From: Calothrix parasitica NIES-267 | GTDB lineage: Bacteria; Cyanobacteriota; Cyanobacteriia; Cyanobacteriales; Nostocaceae | DNA length: 64,000 bases | Reading direction: 5' to 3' | Assembly: GCF_002368095.1 (NCBI RefSeq) | Contig: NZ_AP018227.1 | Span: 6,402,123-6,466,122, forward strand | In this document: positions 37,407-44,881 of the stretch, piece by piece | Numbering within the stretch: the first letter of the stretch is position 1 | Layout of the letters: each line of letters starts with the position of its first letter | Notes under the pieces: generated by a model | What the model saw: only the letters and a program-made list of their open reading frames with translations | The model's database searches: none | Told to the model about the DNA's origin: nothing | Position numbers and translations under genes: made by a program

Positions 37407-38801
37407 TTATCTTGAGAAAGATTTTCTATAGTTTTTTTTGAATATTTGTACCGCAATGTTTGGCTGAAAAAGTGTTTCTGCGGATTTCAACATATGGAAT
37501 ACTTCTGATAAAGCAAGAGTCGCATGAGAATTATTAGCAGTTGTGGTCAAACTAATTACTTGATTCATGTACCATCCAATAAATTTTTCCACAATGCTAG
37601 GGGATGTAATAACTCCTTTAGCGCTGGGATATTTTGCATCTTGACTGGTAGCAGCTATCCAAGGATTTGCATTAATTTTAGCTAGTCTTTTTTGAAAGGT
37701 TTTAGTTAATTGGGGTAAATTTAACTGCTTTTGAACAACTTGTTTTAAACAATCATTCAATGTCATTACTCCTAAAGCTGCGACAGTCATACCTTGTCCG
37801 TAGATAGGTGTAAACGAACAAACTGCATCTCCTAAAACTAGAAATTGTTCTGGTTGATGAGAAAGCTTTTCGTAATGACGCAAGCGATTTCCAGGAGGAT
37901 GATATATTTCAATAGGTGTAATAGCTTTTGCGTTTTTTATTGCTTTGTAAATAATTGGGGAAGGTAATTGTTTTAACGCTTCAAGAAAAGCATCTTCATC
38001 TTTTGAAGGTTGATTTGGGAAAGTATCGCATATTCCAACAATCCAACGATTATTTTCCATGGGATAAAGTACTCCCATTGAAGTTCGTTCGGGAGGAGCA
38101 GCTTGAATATAAACTCCTTTCCAATTTTCTTGAAAATTAGAGGGAATCTCATAAACACGACTAGCGTATCCCATACCTGTTGTTATTCTGGTTTCTTCCG
38201 GAGCTTGATAACCAAGATTTTTTAACCATTGAGGAGCAGAAGAACCGTAACCGCTAGCATCAATAACCAAATCCGTTGATAAGTTTAACTCTATCTTTTC
38301 TCCAGTTTGATTTCGTTGTTTTATTTTGACTCCCGCTACACTATTCTTATCTTCGCTTTTGAGTAATTCGGTTACATAAGCTTGCTCCAAAAAATCAATA
38401 CCTTCAATTTTTTGCAATCGCTGATAAATTAACCAGTCTAAAATATAGCGACTAAAAGATAAAGCCATAAATCCTGAAGGGAAACGATAGCCCCAACCGA
38501 AAGGATTTAGCCATTCCACGTCCCCTATCATATCTACAGTTACTGCTCCTTCTGCCAAAAGTTCATCATGCAAACCCGGAAAAATCTCTTCCATAATTTC
38601 ACGACCCTTGGTTAGTAAAATATGAAGCTGCTTACATTGAGGAATTCCTTTACGAGGTTCTGGTTGTTCGGGGAAGCAATCGCGTTCTATTACGGTCACT
38701 TTTTCAAAATGATTATTCAAAATTTTAGCCGTTAATAATCCTGCAATACTCCCACCAATAACTACAGCACGATGACCTAAAATTGAAGATTGTCTATTCA
38801 T
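37407..38801 (-). CDS. FAD-dependent monooxygenase-like protein
   Basis: 464-aa flavoprotein of the PHBH/geranylgeranyl-reductase superfamily. The dinucleotide motif is VIGGSIAGLLTAKIL (14-28), the second FAD motif is LVLGDAVCSFTPIYGQGMTVA, and a DASGYGS segment lies between. The substrate is unknown; relatives hydroxylate aromatic or polyketide compounds or act on lipids. It is divergent from a TetR-type regulator, with a palindrome between them, so it is likely repressed by that regulator and induced by its ligand (inference from arrangement). Confidence 0.85.
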   Translation of the reverse strand: MNRQSSILGHRAVVIGGSIAGLLTAKILNNHFEKVTVIERDCFPEQPEPRKGIPQCKQLHILLTKGREIMEEIFPGLHDELLAEGAVTVDMIGDVEWLNPFGWGYRFPSGFMALSFSRYILDWLIYQRLQKIEGIDFLEQAYVTELLKSEDKNSVAGVKIKQRNQTGEKIELNLSTDLVIDASGYGSSAPQWLKNLGYQAPEETRITTGMGYASRVYEIPSNFQENWKGVYIQAAPPERTSMGVLYPMENNRWIVGICDTFPNQPSKDEDAFLEALKQLPSPIIYKAIKNAKAITPIEIYHPPGNRLRHYEKLSHQPEQFLVLGDAVCSFTPIYGQGMTVAALGVMTLNDCLKQVVQKQLNLPQLTKTFQKRLAKINANPWIAATSQDAKYPSAKGVITSPSIVEKFIGWYMNQVISLTTTANNSHATLALSEVFHMLKSAETLFQPNIAVQIFKKNYRKSFSR

Positions 38802-38860
38802 ATCAAATTTGATTTTTTATTCTGGTTTAAATATTTGTGTCAAATTCATCAATTAAAATA

Positions 38861-38907
38861 CCAAAACTTATTGCGACAAACAAAATAAATAATGTCGCAA
38901 GTTTTGG
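38861..38907. promoter_or_regulatory. Candidate TetR operator
   Basis: Inverted repeat with arms CCAAAACTT-att-GCGACA and TGTCGC-AAGTTTTGG around an AT-rich centre, located between the divergent monooxygenase and TetR-type genes. A second shorter palindrome (GTATAT/ATATAC, 38950-38968) lies closer to the regulator start. Placement and symmetry fit an operator; binding is not shown. Confidence 0.55.
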
Positions 38908-38990
38908 AATTATGGTAAAAAACTAATTGATAAACTTAATTCGGCGACTGTATATTTTCAACATATACGACATTTTATTCATATTTGTCA

Positions 38991-39872
38991 ATGAACCCTT
39001 CTAATCAAGTGCTACGTCGTCAACCTCAGCAAAAGCGGAGTCAAAAGCGTGTAGAAAAAATCTTAGATGCAGCAGCAATAGTCTTTGATGAAGTGGGTTT
39101 TGAAGCTGCAACCACTCATAATATAGCCGAGCGTGCTGATACAGCAGTAGGTTCGCTATATCAATTCTTTCCCGATAAATTAGCGATTTTTAATGCTTTA
39201 GAATTGCGTCACATTGAGAGAGTCTATGTTATCTGGGATAAACTATTACGTCCCGAAATTACACAACTACCGTTTTCCGATTTTATTCATACAATTACAG
39301 TTCAATTTCAAGAATTATTTGAACAACCTACCTCACGAATTATTTTTATTCAATTTTTTAATTCACCAACTATCTTTAAAAATATTGACAATAGCTTTAC
39401 CAAAGAAGCCATTAATTTTATGACAAAGCTTTTTAAAGCTCGCAATCCATCTTTAACAGATAAACGCAGCCAGCTATTAGCAGAAATTTCAATTCATACA
39501 GTCAACACTTTAGTTCTATTAGCTTTACGTAGCGATAAAGCACATAGTCAAGAAATTTTCATCGAAATTGAACTATTACTGAAAGGATATCTACAAGCTC
39601 ATCTTGGTGATAAAAATATAAATAATTCAATTCAGCCTTTAGAAAAAATCATCAAATTTTATAAACTCAATTCACGTCATAGTTTAATTATCAAATATGT
39701 TATTAACAACCAAGAAATAACAATTAAAAATTGTGAAAATATGTTTCCTAACGTATCTCGACGTACCCTACAAAGAGATTTAAAAGCAATGCTCAAACTT
39801 AACCTAATTATTCCCAAAGGCAATACCGACCAACGTTGCTATTGTCTTAATAAAGAGCTAATAGACTTGTGA
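38991..39872 (+). CDS. TetR/AcrR-type regulator with extra C-terminal winged helix
   Basis: 293-aa repressor. The N-terminal HTH covers about residues 15-60 (TTHNIAERADTAVGSLYQFF). A ligand-binding helical domain follows to about 200. Unlike standard ~200-aa TetR proteins, it continues for another 80-90 residues that look like a DeoR/HTH_11-type winged helix (NCENMFPNVSRRTLQRDLKA then LIIPKG). ATG at 38991 is chosen over an in-frame TTG at 38985. Divergent from the FAD monooxygenase, which it probably controls. Confidence 0.85.
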   Translation: MNPSNQVLRRQPQQKRSQKRVEKILDAAAIVFDEVGFEAATTHNIAERADTAVGSLYQFFPDKLAIFNALELRHIERVYVIWDKLLRPEITQLPFSDFIHTITVQFQELFEQPTSRIIFIQFFNSPTIFKNIDNSFTKEAINFMTKLFKARNPSLTDKRSQLLAEISIHTVNTLVLLALRSDKAHSQEIFIEIELLLKGYLQAHLGDKNINNSIQPLEKIIKFYKLNSRHSLIIKYVINNQEITIKNCENMFPNVSRRTLQRDLKAMLKLNLIIPKGNTDQRCYCLNKELIDL

Positions 39873-39955
39873 CATCTGATGACAAAGACTAATCTTTATT
39901 AAAATCAGAAGCGAATATACATTAATGAAATCCCCACTCCTTACCCCCTAATCCC

Positions 39956-40360
39956 ATGACTTACCAAGTAATCTACGACGGAAACTGCAATCTTTGCGTG
40001 ACTTTAGTACAAGTATTGGAAAATCTAGATAAAGGTCAAATATTTAGTTATATTCCCATGCAAGATGAGCAAACACTCCAAAAATGGAATGTTACCTCTA
40101 CTGATTGCGAACTGGGGATGATTCTGATTGATGCAGATGCTCCACAAAAACGTTGGCAAGGTAGCGATGCAGCAGAAGAAATTGGTAGATTATTACCTGC
40201 TGGAAAAGTTTTTGTTGATGCTTATCGCGCTTTACCGGGTTTAAAATGGGCTGGGGATAGATTCTACGAACAAATCCGCGACAACCGGTACACAATTTTT
40301 GGAAAACGCGATAGTACCTACAAGTCAGATTACTGTAGTGATGGTAATTGTAAATTTTGA
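39956..40360 (+). CDS. DCC family thiol-disulfide oxidoreductase-like protein (DUF393)
   Basis: 134-aa protein. The family motif YDGNCNLC gives C11 and C14, a CxxC site in a thioredoxin-like fold, and GSDAAEEIGRLLP and the YR motif match the rest of the DCC pattern. Function is not established for the family. It is 83 bp downstream of the TetR-type gene on the same strand and might be co-transcribed. It ends in CSDGNCKF, adding two cysteines. Repeats follow. Confidence 0.88.
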   Translation: MTYQVIYDGNCNLCVTLVQVLENLDKGQIFSYIPMQDEQTLQKWNVTSTDCELGMILIDADAPQKRWQGSDAAEEIGRLLPAGKVFVDAYRALPGLKWAGDRFYEQIRDNRYTIFGKRDSTYKSDYCSDGNCKF

Positions 40361-40384
40361 TTAGAGACAAGGAGACAAGGAGAA

Positions 40385-40500
40385 AATTAATTTATAACTC
40401 CTAACTCCTAACTCCTAACTCCTAACTGTTAACTGTTAACTGTTAACTGTTAACTGTTCACTGTTCGCTGTTCGCTGTTCACTGTTCGCTGATTTCTGAA
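40385..40500. repeat. Heptamer array entering a CDS end
   Basis: TAACTCC units, then TAACTGT, then GTTCACT/GTTCGCT units up to the stop region of the 146-aa protein gene (stop at 40479), whose last residues (SSEISEQ) lie within the repeat block. Confidence 0.85.
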
Positions 40501-40919
40501 CTGCTGTTAAACACTTCCAAAATTTGACGACAAAAAGCTTTTAACTTTTCTCGTTTTTCTTCAGAAGGTTCAAGTTTGCCAACAATACTCCAATTTTCTA
40601 CCGTAGAAAGTCGCCATTGTTCTCCCCGATGGTCAAATCCAGCGACTTCGACACCAATAGCACGGCGCATTTCGCTAATGGGATCTTGATAAAAACGAAT
40701 TTGAGTTAAGATACTGCGACTTTGCCAAGATCTACTGACACCAGGAAAATGAAAACCAATATCAATGGAATCTGGGTCTACTAATTCCATCGTTTGTTCA
40801 TCGCTTCTCCAAGGTTTGAGGTCTGACTTTGCGTCGGGAAACTCAAATTTGAATAAGTTAACTACCGCAGCAATTTTACTAGCAAATTCAAGATTTGTTG
40901 CCATCTCAGATGCGTTCAC
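40479..40919 (-). CDS. Conserved cyanobacterial hypothetical protein
   Basis: 146-aa soluble protein that I do not recognise by family name. It is rich in charged and aromatic residues (FHFPGVSRSWQSRSILTQI, QWRLSTVENWSIVGKLEPS), with no signal peptide, membrane segment or cysteine motif. The composition and the internal repeats of W and F suggest a compact alpha/beta domain. The start is GTG at 40919; an ATG five codons in is an alternative. It is divergent from psbQ. Confidence 0.7.
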   Translation of the reverse strand: MNASEMATNLEFASKIAAVVNLFKFEFPDAKSDLKPWRSDEQTMELVDPDSIDIGFHFPGVSRSWQSRSILTQIRFYQDPISEMRRAIGVEVAGFDHRGEQWRLSTVENWSIVGKLEPSEEKREKLKAFCRQILEVFNSSSEISEQ

Positions 40920-41359
40920 GAATATACTCCCCTTTGTAATCTAGAGGCTAATGTAAAAAAGGTTACGATTGCTTGTAAAAGCCAAAAGGCTTACGCTATT
41001 AGTGGTTCAGCTTATCAAGCCTTTTTCAATTAAAGCAACGATAGGATTTAACTTTTTACGATTTTGATGAAGAGTTAAGGGCTAGGATTTTGCGGGTAGG
41101 GAACCCTATTTCCTATACCCTTATCCTAATTACGACTTTCAACGCCAACCTAAATAGAATATTAAATCAATTATTTTATCCGAAAAAATGATAATAGGGT
41201 AATTATACTTAGAAATTATCAATTAGGAAATCTTTGTTCTTGTCGGAAAAATTAATCACGGTAGGAAAATTTGCCAAAATATATCCGCCACCAGTAATGA
41301 AAGATGTCCTCAACAAGCTAAAATTACTGTGTCAATAGCCAGATATATAAGTTCGATTT
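40920..41359. promoter_or_regulatory. Divergent promoter region upstream of psbQ
   Basis: 440 bp with a hairpin (AAAAGGCTT/AAGCCTTTT, 40984-41025) and a GGGTA...TACCC inverted sequence near 41094-41120. No gene. Promoters for psbQ and the 146-aa protein should be here; I cannot place -10/-35 boxes with confidence. Confidence 0.45.
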
Positions 41360-41827
41360 ATGTCGCGTCTACGCCCCGTTTTCTCGTTAATACTAGTATC
41401 TTTAGCAACATTACTTATCAGTTGTGGCGGTCCTAATGTCGCTACTGCACCTCCAACCTATACTCAATCACAAATAGAGAAAATTCAGGAATACGTTCCC
41501 GACCTCGTAGCTGTGCAAGAACGCGGCCCTGAATTGCAAAAGTTGATTGTAAACGAAGACTGGATAGATGTCGGTACTTTTATTCACGGTCCGATGACAG
41601 AAGCAAAGTTGAATATGAACTTTATTGTTTCTAATCTTTTTCCAGAGCAACAAAAACAAGGACGCAAAATTGTGCGGGATATGCTCAATAATCTGGTGAA
41701 AATTGACCAAGCTGCTGATGCGGGTAATTCTCGACAAGCTCTGAGTGCTTATGATGCGGTCTTCAGTGATATTAATCAATTTTTGGATTTAGTCCCAGCA
41801 AAAGCTGTATCTAATGAAGCAGGTTAA
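41360..41827 (+). CDS. psbQ: Photosystem II extrinsic protein PsbQ (CyanoQ) lipoprotein
   Basis: 155-aa lumenal lipoprotein that stabilises photosystem II. A signal peptide is followed by the lipobox LISC, with C22 as the lipidation site. The mature part is a four-helix bundle: IEKIQEYVPDLVAVQERG, LIVNEDWIDVGTFIHGPM (the conserved W/F-IHGP segment of CyanoQ), NMNFIVSNLFPEQQKQ and a C-terminal helix. Length fits CyanoQ. The stop codon is followed at once by AGGTCAA heptamers (about 41821-41860). Confidence 0.93.
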   Translation: MSRLRPVFSLILVSLATLLISCGGPNVATAPPTYTQSQIEKIQEYVPDLVAVQERGPELQKLIVNEDWIDVGTFIHGPMTEAKLNMNFIVSNLFPEQQKQGRKIVRDMLNNLVKIDQAADAGNSRQALSAYDAVFSDINQFLDLVPAKAVSNEAG

Positions 41828-41915
41828 AGGTCAAAGGTCAGAGGTTAAAGGTTAAAAGTTATTTGCTAACACTTTGGTTGAAATATAGCAGTTAAAATTT
41901 TACCTTGCATTCTTG

Positions 41916-41938
41916 GAGACGTAGCACTGCTACGTCTC
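41916..41938. repeat. GAGACGTAGCA hairpin, copy 2 of 3
   Basis: Perfect 11-bp arms with one central base, as at 3465-3487 but with a C centre. Lies 40 bp before the FAD oxidase start. Confidence 0.8.
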
Positions 41939-41977
41939 TATATTATTGTTTATGTGTTTATATATCGCTACGAATTT

Positions 41978-43342
41978 ATGAATAATATAGTTATTATCGG
42001 TTGCGGTATTATCGGAGCAACATTAGCTTACGAGTTGAGCTTAATTGAAGGATTAAAAATTACGGTTATTGATAAGCAAACTCCCGCACAAGAAGCTACG
42101 GGTGCAGCTTTGGGTGTTTTGATGGGGATTATTAGCCATAAAGTTAAGGGTAAAGCTTGGCGGATGCGACAAACAAGCATCCAGCGTTATGAAACTTTGA
42201 TTCCTGAATTAGAAGCGATAACCAAGCGAAAAATCCCTTTTAATCGTCAGGGTATTTTGATGTTGCTACCATCACCTGAAGTGACTACTGATGATTTAGC
42301 TTTCTGGGAAAAACTTCGAGAAACTCGTCAAAATCAAGGTTGGGAATTAAATATTTTAGATAAAAGCCAACTTGGAAAGATGTGTCCCCAGGTGGATATG
42401 ACAGGTCGAGAATATATCGGAGCAATTCATTCTCCCCAAGACCGACAACTCGACCCTACAGCATTTACATTGGCTTTAGTAGAAGCAGCAAAACACAACG
42501 GTGTTGATTTTAGGTTTGGTGTCAGTGCTTTGGGGATGAAGTCAACATCAAATCAACAAAACTCTAGCGCTAGGGAATTAGGAACATCAAATCAACAAAA
42601 CTCTAGCGCTAGGGAATTAGGAACATCAAATCAACAAAACTCTAGCGCTAGGGAATTAGAATCATCAAATCAACAAAACTCTAGCGCTAGGGAATTAGAA
42701 ACATCAAATCAACAAAACTCTATCGCTAGGGAATTAGGAACATCAAATCAACAAAACTCTAGTGCTAGGGAATTGGAAACATCGAATCAACAAAACTCTA
42801 GTGCTAGGGAATTAGAAACAACATCAGGTGTAATTACAGCAGATACATTTATAATTTGTGCGGGATTGGGTTCATCTCCCCTAACAGAACAGTTAAATCA
42901 AAAAGTTGATATTCGTCCGGTATTGGGACAAGCAATTCACTTACGCTTGAGTCATCCTTTAGGAAAAACCAAGTTTCAACCAGCAATTACCTGTAACGAT
43001 ACATATATAGTTCCTCGTCGTCCGAATGTATATCCAAGTACGGATTATTGGGTTGGTGCAACTGTGGAGTTTACCCAAGAGAATGGTGAAGTCGTAGCCG
43101 ACAAACAACTTTTGGAGACTACATTACAGAGTGCGATCGCAACTTGTCCGGAGTTAGCGAAAGCGCAAATAGTTGATACATGGTCGGGTTTGCGTCCTCG
43201 TCCGGAAGGTCGTCCCGCTCCGGTTATTGAGAAATTACCGGGATACGACAATGTGATATTAGCTAGCGCTCATTATCGGAATGGTGTTTTGCTCGCTCCC
43301 GCTACGGCTGAGATGGTGAAGGGGATGGTTTTGGAAGGTTAA
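41978..43342 (+). CDS. FAD-dependent amine/glycine oxidase (DAO family) with repeat insert
   Basis: A DAO-type flavoenzyme of about 454 aa. The FAD motif is VIIGCGIIGATLAYELS at the N-terminus, and the C-terminal GLRPRPEGRPAPVIEKLPGYDN and HYRNGVLLAPAT are typical of glycine oxidase/ThiO-like proteins. The ATG at 41978 sits right at the FAD motif; an ATG eight codons upstream (41954) is less likely. Residues about 190-280 are seven copies of a 13-residue unit (TSNQQNSSARELG) from a 39-bp DNA repeat that keeps the frame, placed between two strands of the substrate domain. ThiO in thiamine synthesis is possible, but no thi gene is adjacent. Confidence 0.87.
   Translation: MNNIVIIGCGIIGATLAYELSLIEGLKITVIDKQTPAQEATGAALGVLMGIISHKVKGKAWRMRQTSIQRYETLIPELEAITKRKIPFNRQGILMLLPSPEVTTDDLAFWEKLRETRQNQGWELNILDKSQLGKMCPQVDMTGREYIGAIHSPQDRQLDPTAFTLALVEAAKHNGVDFRFGVSALGMKSTSNQQNSSARELGTSNQQNSSARELGTSNQQNSSARELESSNQQNSSARELETSNQQNSIARELGTSNQQNSSARELETSNQQNSSARELETTSGVITADTFIICAGLGSSPLTEQLNQKVDIRPVLGQAIHLRLSHPLGKTKFQPAITCNDTYIVPRRPNVYPSTDYWVGATVEFTQENGEVVADKQLLETTLQSAIATCPELAKAQIVDTWSGLRPRPEGRPAPVIEKLPGYDNVILASAHYRNGVLLAPATAEMVKGMVLEG
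42545..42817 (+). repeat. Seven in-frame 39-bp tandem repeats inside the FAD oxidase gene
   Basis: Seven units of exactly 39 bp, each containing the palindrome CTAGCGCTAG or a one-base variant (CTAGTGCTAG, CTATCGCTAG). Differences between units are few and mostly silent or conservative (G/E at the last residue, one S to I), so the expansion is recent. Because the unit is a multiple of three, the copy number can change without breaking the frame. Confidence 0.95.
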
Positions 43343-43411
43343 AGGTTAAAGGTTAAAGGTTAAGAGTTATTTGTTTCTTATAGCGGTTAGGATTTAGGTT
43401 GTGACAAAATA

Positions 43412-44176
43412 TTGGTTAAAAATTATTTTTTTAATCAAGTGAATAGAGAAAATAGTATTCAACCATTTCCAGGTAGAAAGATTCAATTAGTTTATTTAGC
43501 TAATGGAAACATTAGAATAAGTTGGAAGCATCCTGGACTTAATCTTTGGGAACGTATTATAGCGGGTATATTCTTAGTTATTTCTCTTATTTTTTGGAGT
43601 CAAGCAATACCGATTCCGTTAAAGCAATTAAGAGTAACTATTTTTGTTTCGTCTAATTTTTCTCTTAATTATTTTTTAGATTACTTAGCACTTTTTATTT
43701 CTGTAATATTGAGAGTCATTGTAGTAGCTTTCTTGCTTTTTGGTTTATTTTTCATGCTTTTTTGGCTAATTGACTTACTTTTAAGCTCATTTATCGGTAT
43801 AGGAGGAACTGGATATTCTCAGCTTTCTTTAAATAATTACGAGTTAATTTATCAAGAAGGAAAAGACCCTTTATACTTAAATTCAAAAGAAAAATATTTA
43901 TCTGAAGAAAAGTCTCAGTACTCTCCAATTAATGATATTTATGATGCATTTGCTAGTGTAAAAATAAAAATCTCGAATTGGAAACAAATCATATTTGGCA
44001 AACCTACAATCGCATTTCCAAAAAAGGAAATACAAGATATTCAAATTGAATCTATTGAAAACCGCTTGAAATTATTTATTATAATTAACAATCAAAAAAT
44101 TGCAGTTGGCAAATATCTTTATAACTCAGAAAAACAATGGTTATATCAAATAATTAATCAATGGCTAAGCTTTTAA
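43412..44176 (+). CDS. Hypothetical membrane protein, two or three helices
   Basis: About 254 aa, not recognised. After a short polar start there are hydrophobic segments at about residues 48-68 and 85-125 (the latter long enough for two spans). A soluble C-terminal domain with beta-strand-like stretches (FPKKEIQDIQIESIENRLKL, IIINNQKIAVGKYL) follows. The layout resembles bacterial PH-domain-like membrane proteins, but I cannot confirm that. The start is uncertain: TTG at 43412 or GTG at 43439. A hairpin terminator follows at 44225. Confidence 0.7.
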   Translation: MVKNYFFNQVNRENSIQPFPGRKIQLVYLANGNIRISWKHPGLNLWERIIAGIFLVISLIFWSQAIPIPLKQLRVTIFVSSNFSLNYFLDYLALFISVILRVIVVAFLLFGLFFMLFWLIDLLLSSFIGIGGTGYSQLSLNNYELIYQEGKDPLYLNSKEKYLSEEKSQYSPINDIYDAFASVKIKISNWKQIIFGKPTIAFPKKEIQDIQIESIENRLKLFIIINNQKIAVGKYLYNSEKQWLYQIINQWLSF

Positions 44177-44505
44177 TGAGCTATATAGAAATTCCAGATG
44201 ATTTGTGAGAAAGGTAGGTACCAGAAACCCGGTTTTTTCAAAAAACCGGGTTTATAAAATCTCACAGATAATTTAGGAATGCTATGTATTCTGTTTTTAA
44301 TCAACACATTTGATAATCTTTATATAAGCAAATAACACGAAAAATCTATACCAAGTTTTATTTATACCAATTAAGCTGTCAGGTAAGAAATTCTATCCCT
44401 CAAGAACCCGCAGTCATCAAGCAATATTTCTAATTACTAACAAACCGAATAAAAAATCACCCACAATCTACTATATATAAAAGAACCTTTATTAAAAGAG
44501 AGCTT
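44177..44505. other. Intergenic with one terminator
   Basis: Holds the AAACCCGGTTT hairpin at 44225-44253 and the unmarked promoter region of tatA. Nothing else recognised. Confidence 0.5.
44225..44253 (+). terminator. Terminator hairpin (AAACCCGGTTT type)
   Basis: Long perfect stem AAACCCGGTTTTTT/AAAAAACCGGGTTT with a one-base loop, 48 bp after the membrane-protein stop. Same core as 36619-36648. Confidence 0.65.
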
Positions 44506-44685
44506 ATGTTTGGATTAGGTTTTCCGGAAATGGCTGTAATTGGAATCGTAGCTGTTTTGATTTTTGGGCCGAAAAAGATTCCCGAGTTAGGAAGTGCTTT
44601 GGGAAAAACTCTCCGGGGTTTTAAGGATGAAATGAAAAAGGACGACGATGAAATTGATTACGACAGCGAACAAGAACACCGATAA
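44506..44685 (+). CDS. tatA: Twin-arginine translocase subunit TatA/E
   Basis: 59-aa protein. The start MFGLGFPEMAVIGIVAVLIF gives the single membrane helix, followed by the hallmark hinge FGPKKIPELG, the amphipathic helix SALGKTLRGFKDEMKK and an acidic tail. It forms the pore-like oligomer that moves folded proteins across the thylakoid and cytoplasmic membranes. Short tails such as this are usual in cyanobacteria. No tatC is adjacent. Confidence 0.92.
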   Translation: MFGLGFPEMAVIGIVAVLIFGPKKIPELGSALGKTLRGFKDEMKKDDDEIDYDSEQEHR

Positions 44686-44706
44686 TAATATCCCTTAGTA
44701 ACAAAA

Positions 44707-44803
44707 AATTAATTTTTAATATAGCATTACGCAACGCTGGTCGAGACATTATTAAACCTTTGACCTTTAACCTTCGCGTAGCGCTATAAATTAATTTTTA
44801 ATA
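44707..44803. mobile_element. Small TATAGC inverted-repeat element flanked by 15-bp direct repeats
   Basis: A 67-bp segment beginning ATAGC-att-ACGC and ending GCGTAGCGCTATA lies between two identical copies of AATTAATTTTTAATA (44707-44721 and 44789-44803). The direct repeats look like a target-site duplication. Part of the interior is AACCTTTGACCTTTAACC repeat. Confidence 0.55.
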
Positions 44804-44881
44804 AATCAAAAATAATGGGTAAAAAGTTAGAAATCCGCACGCTTGAGCGTAATTCATAACTGTTTACCCATCATTATTCCT

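Noticed and set aside
42545-42817. Regularly repeated 39-bp units that could suggest a CRISPR array
   Set aside because: There are no unique spacers; the units are contiguous, in frame and translated within an enzyme gene.
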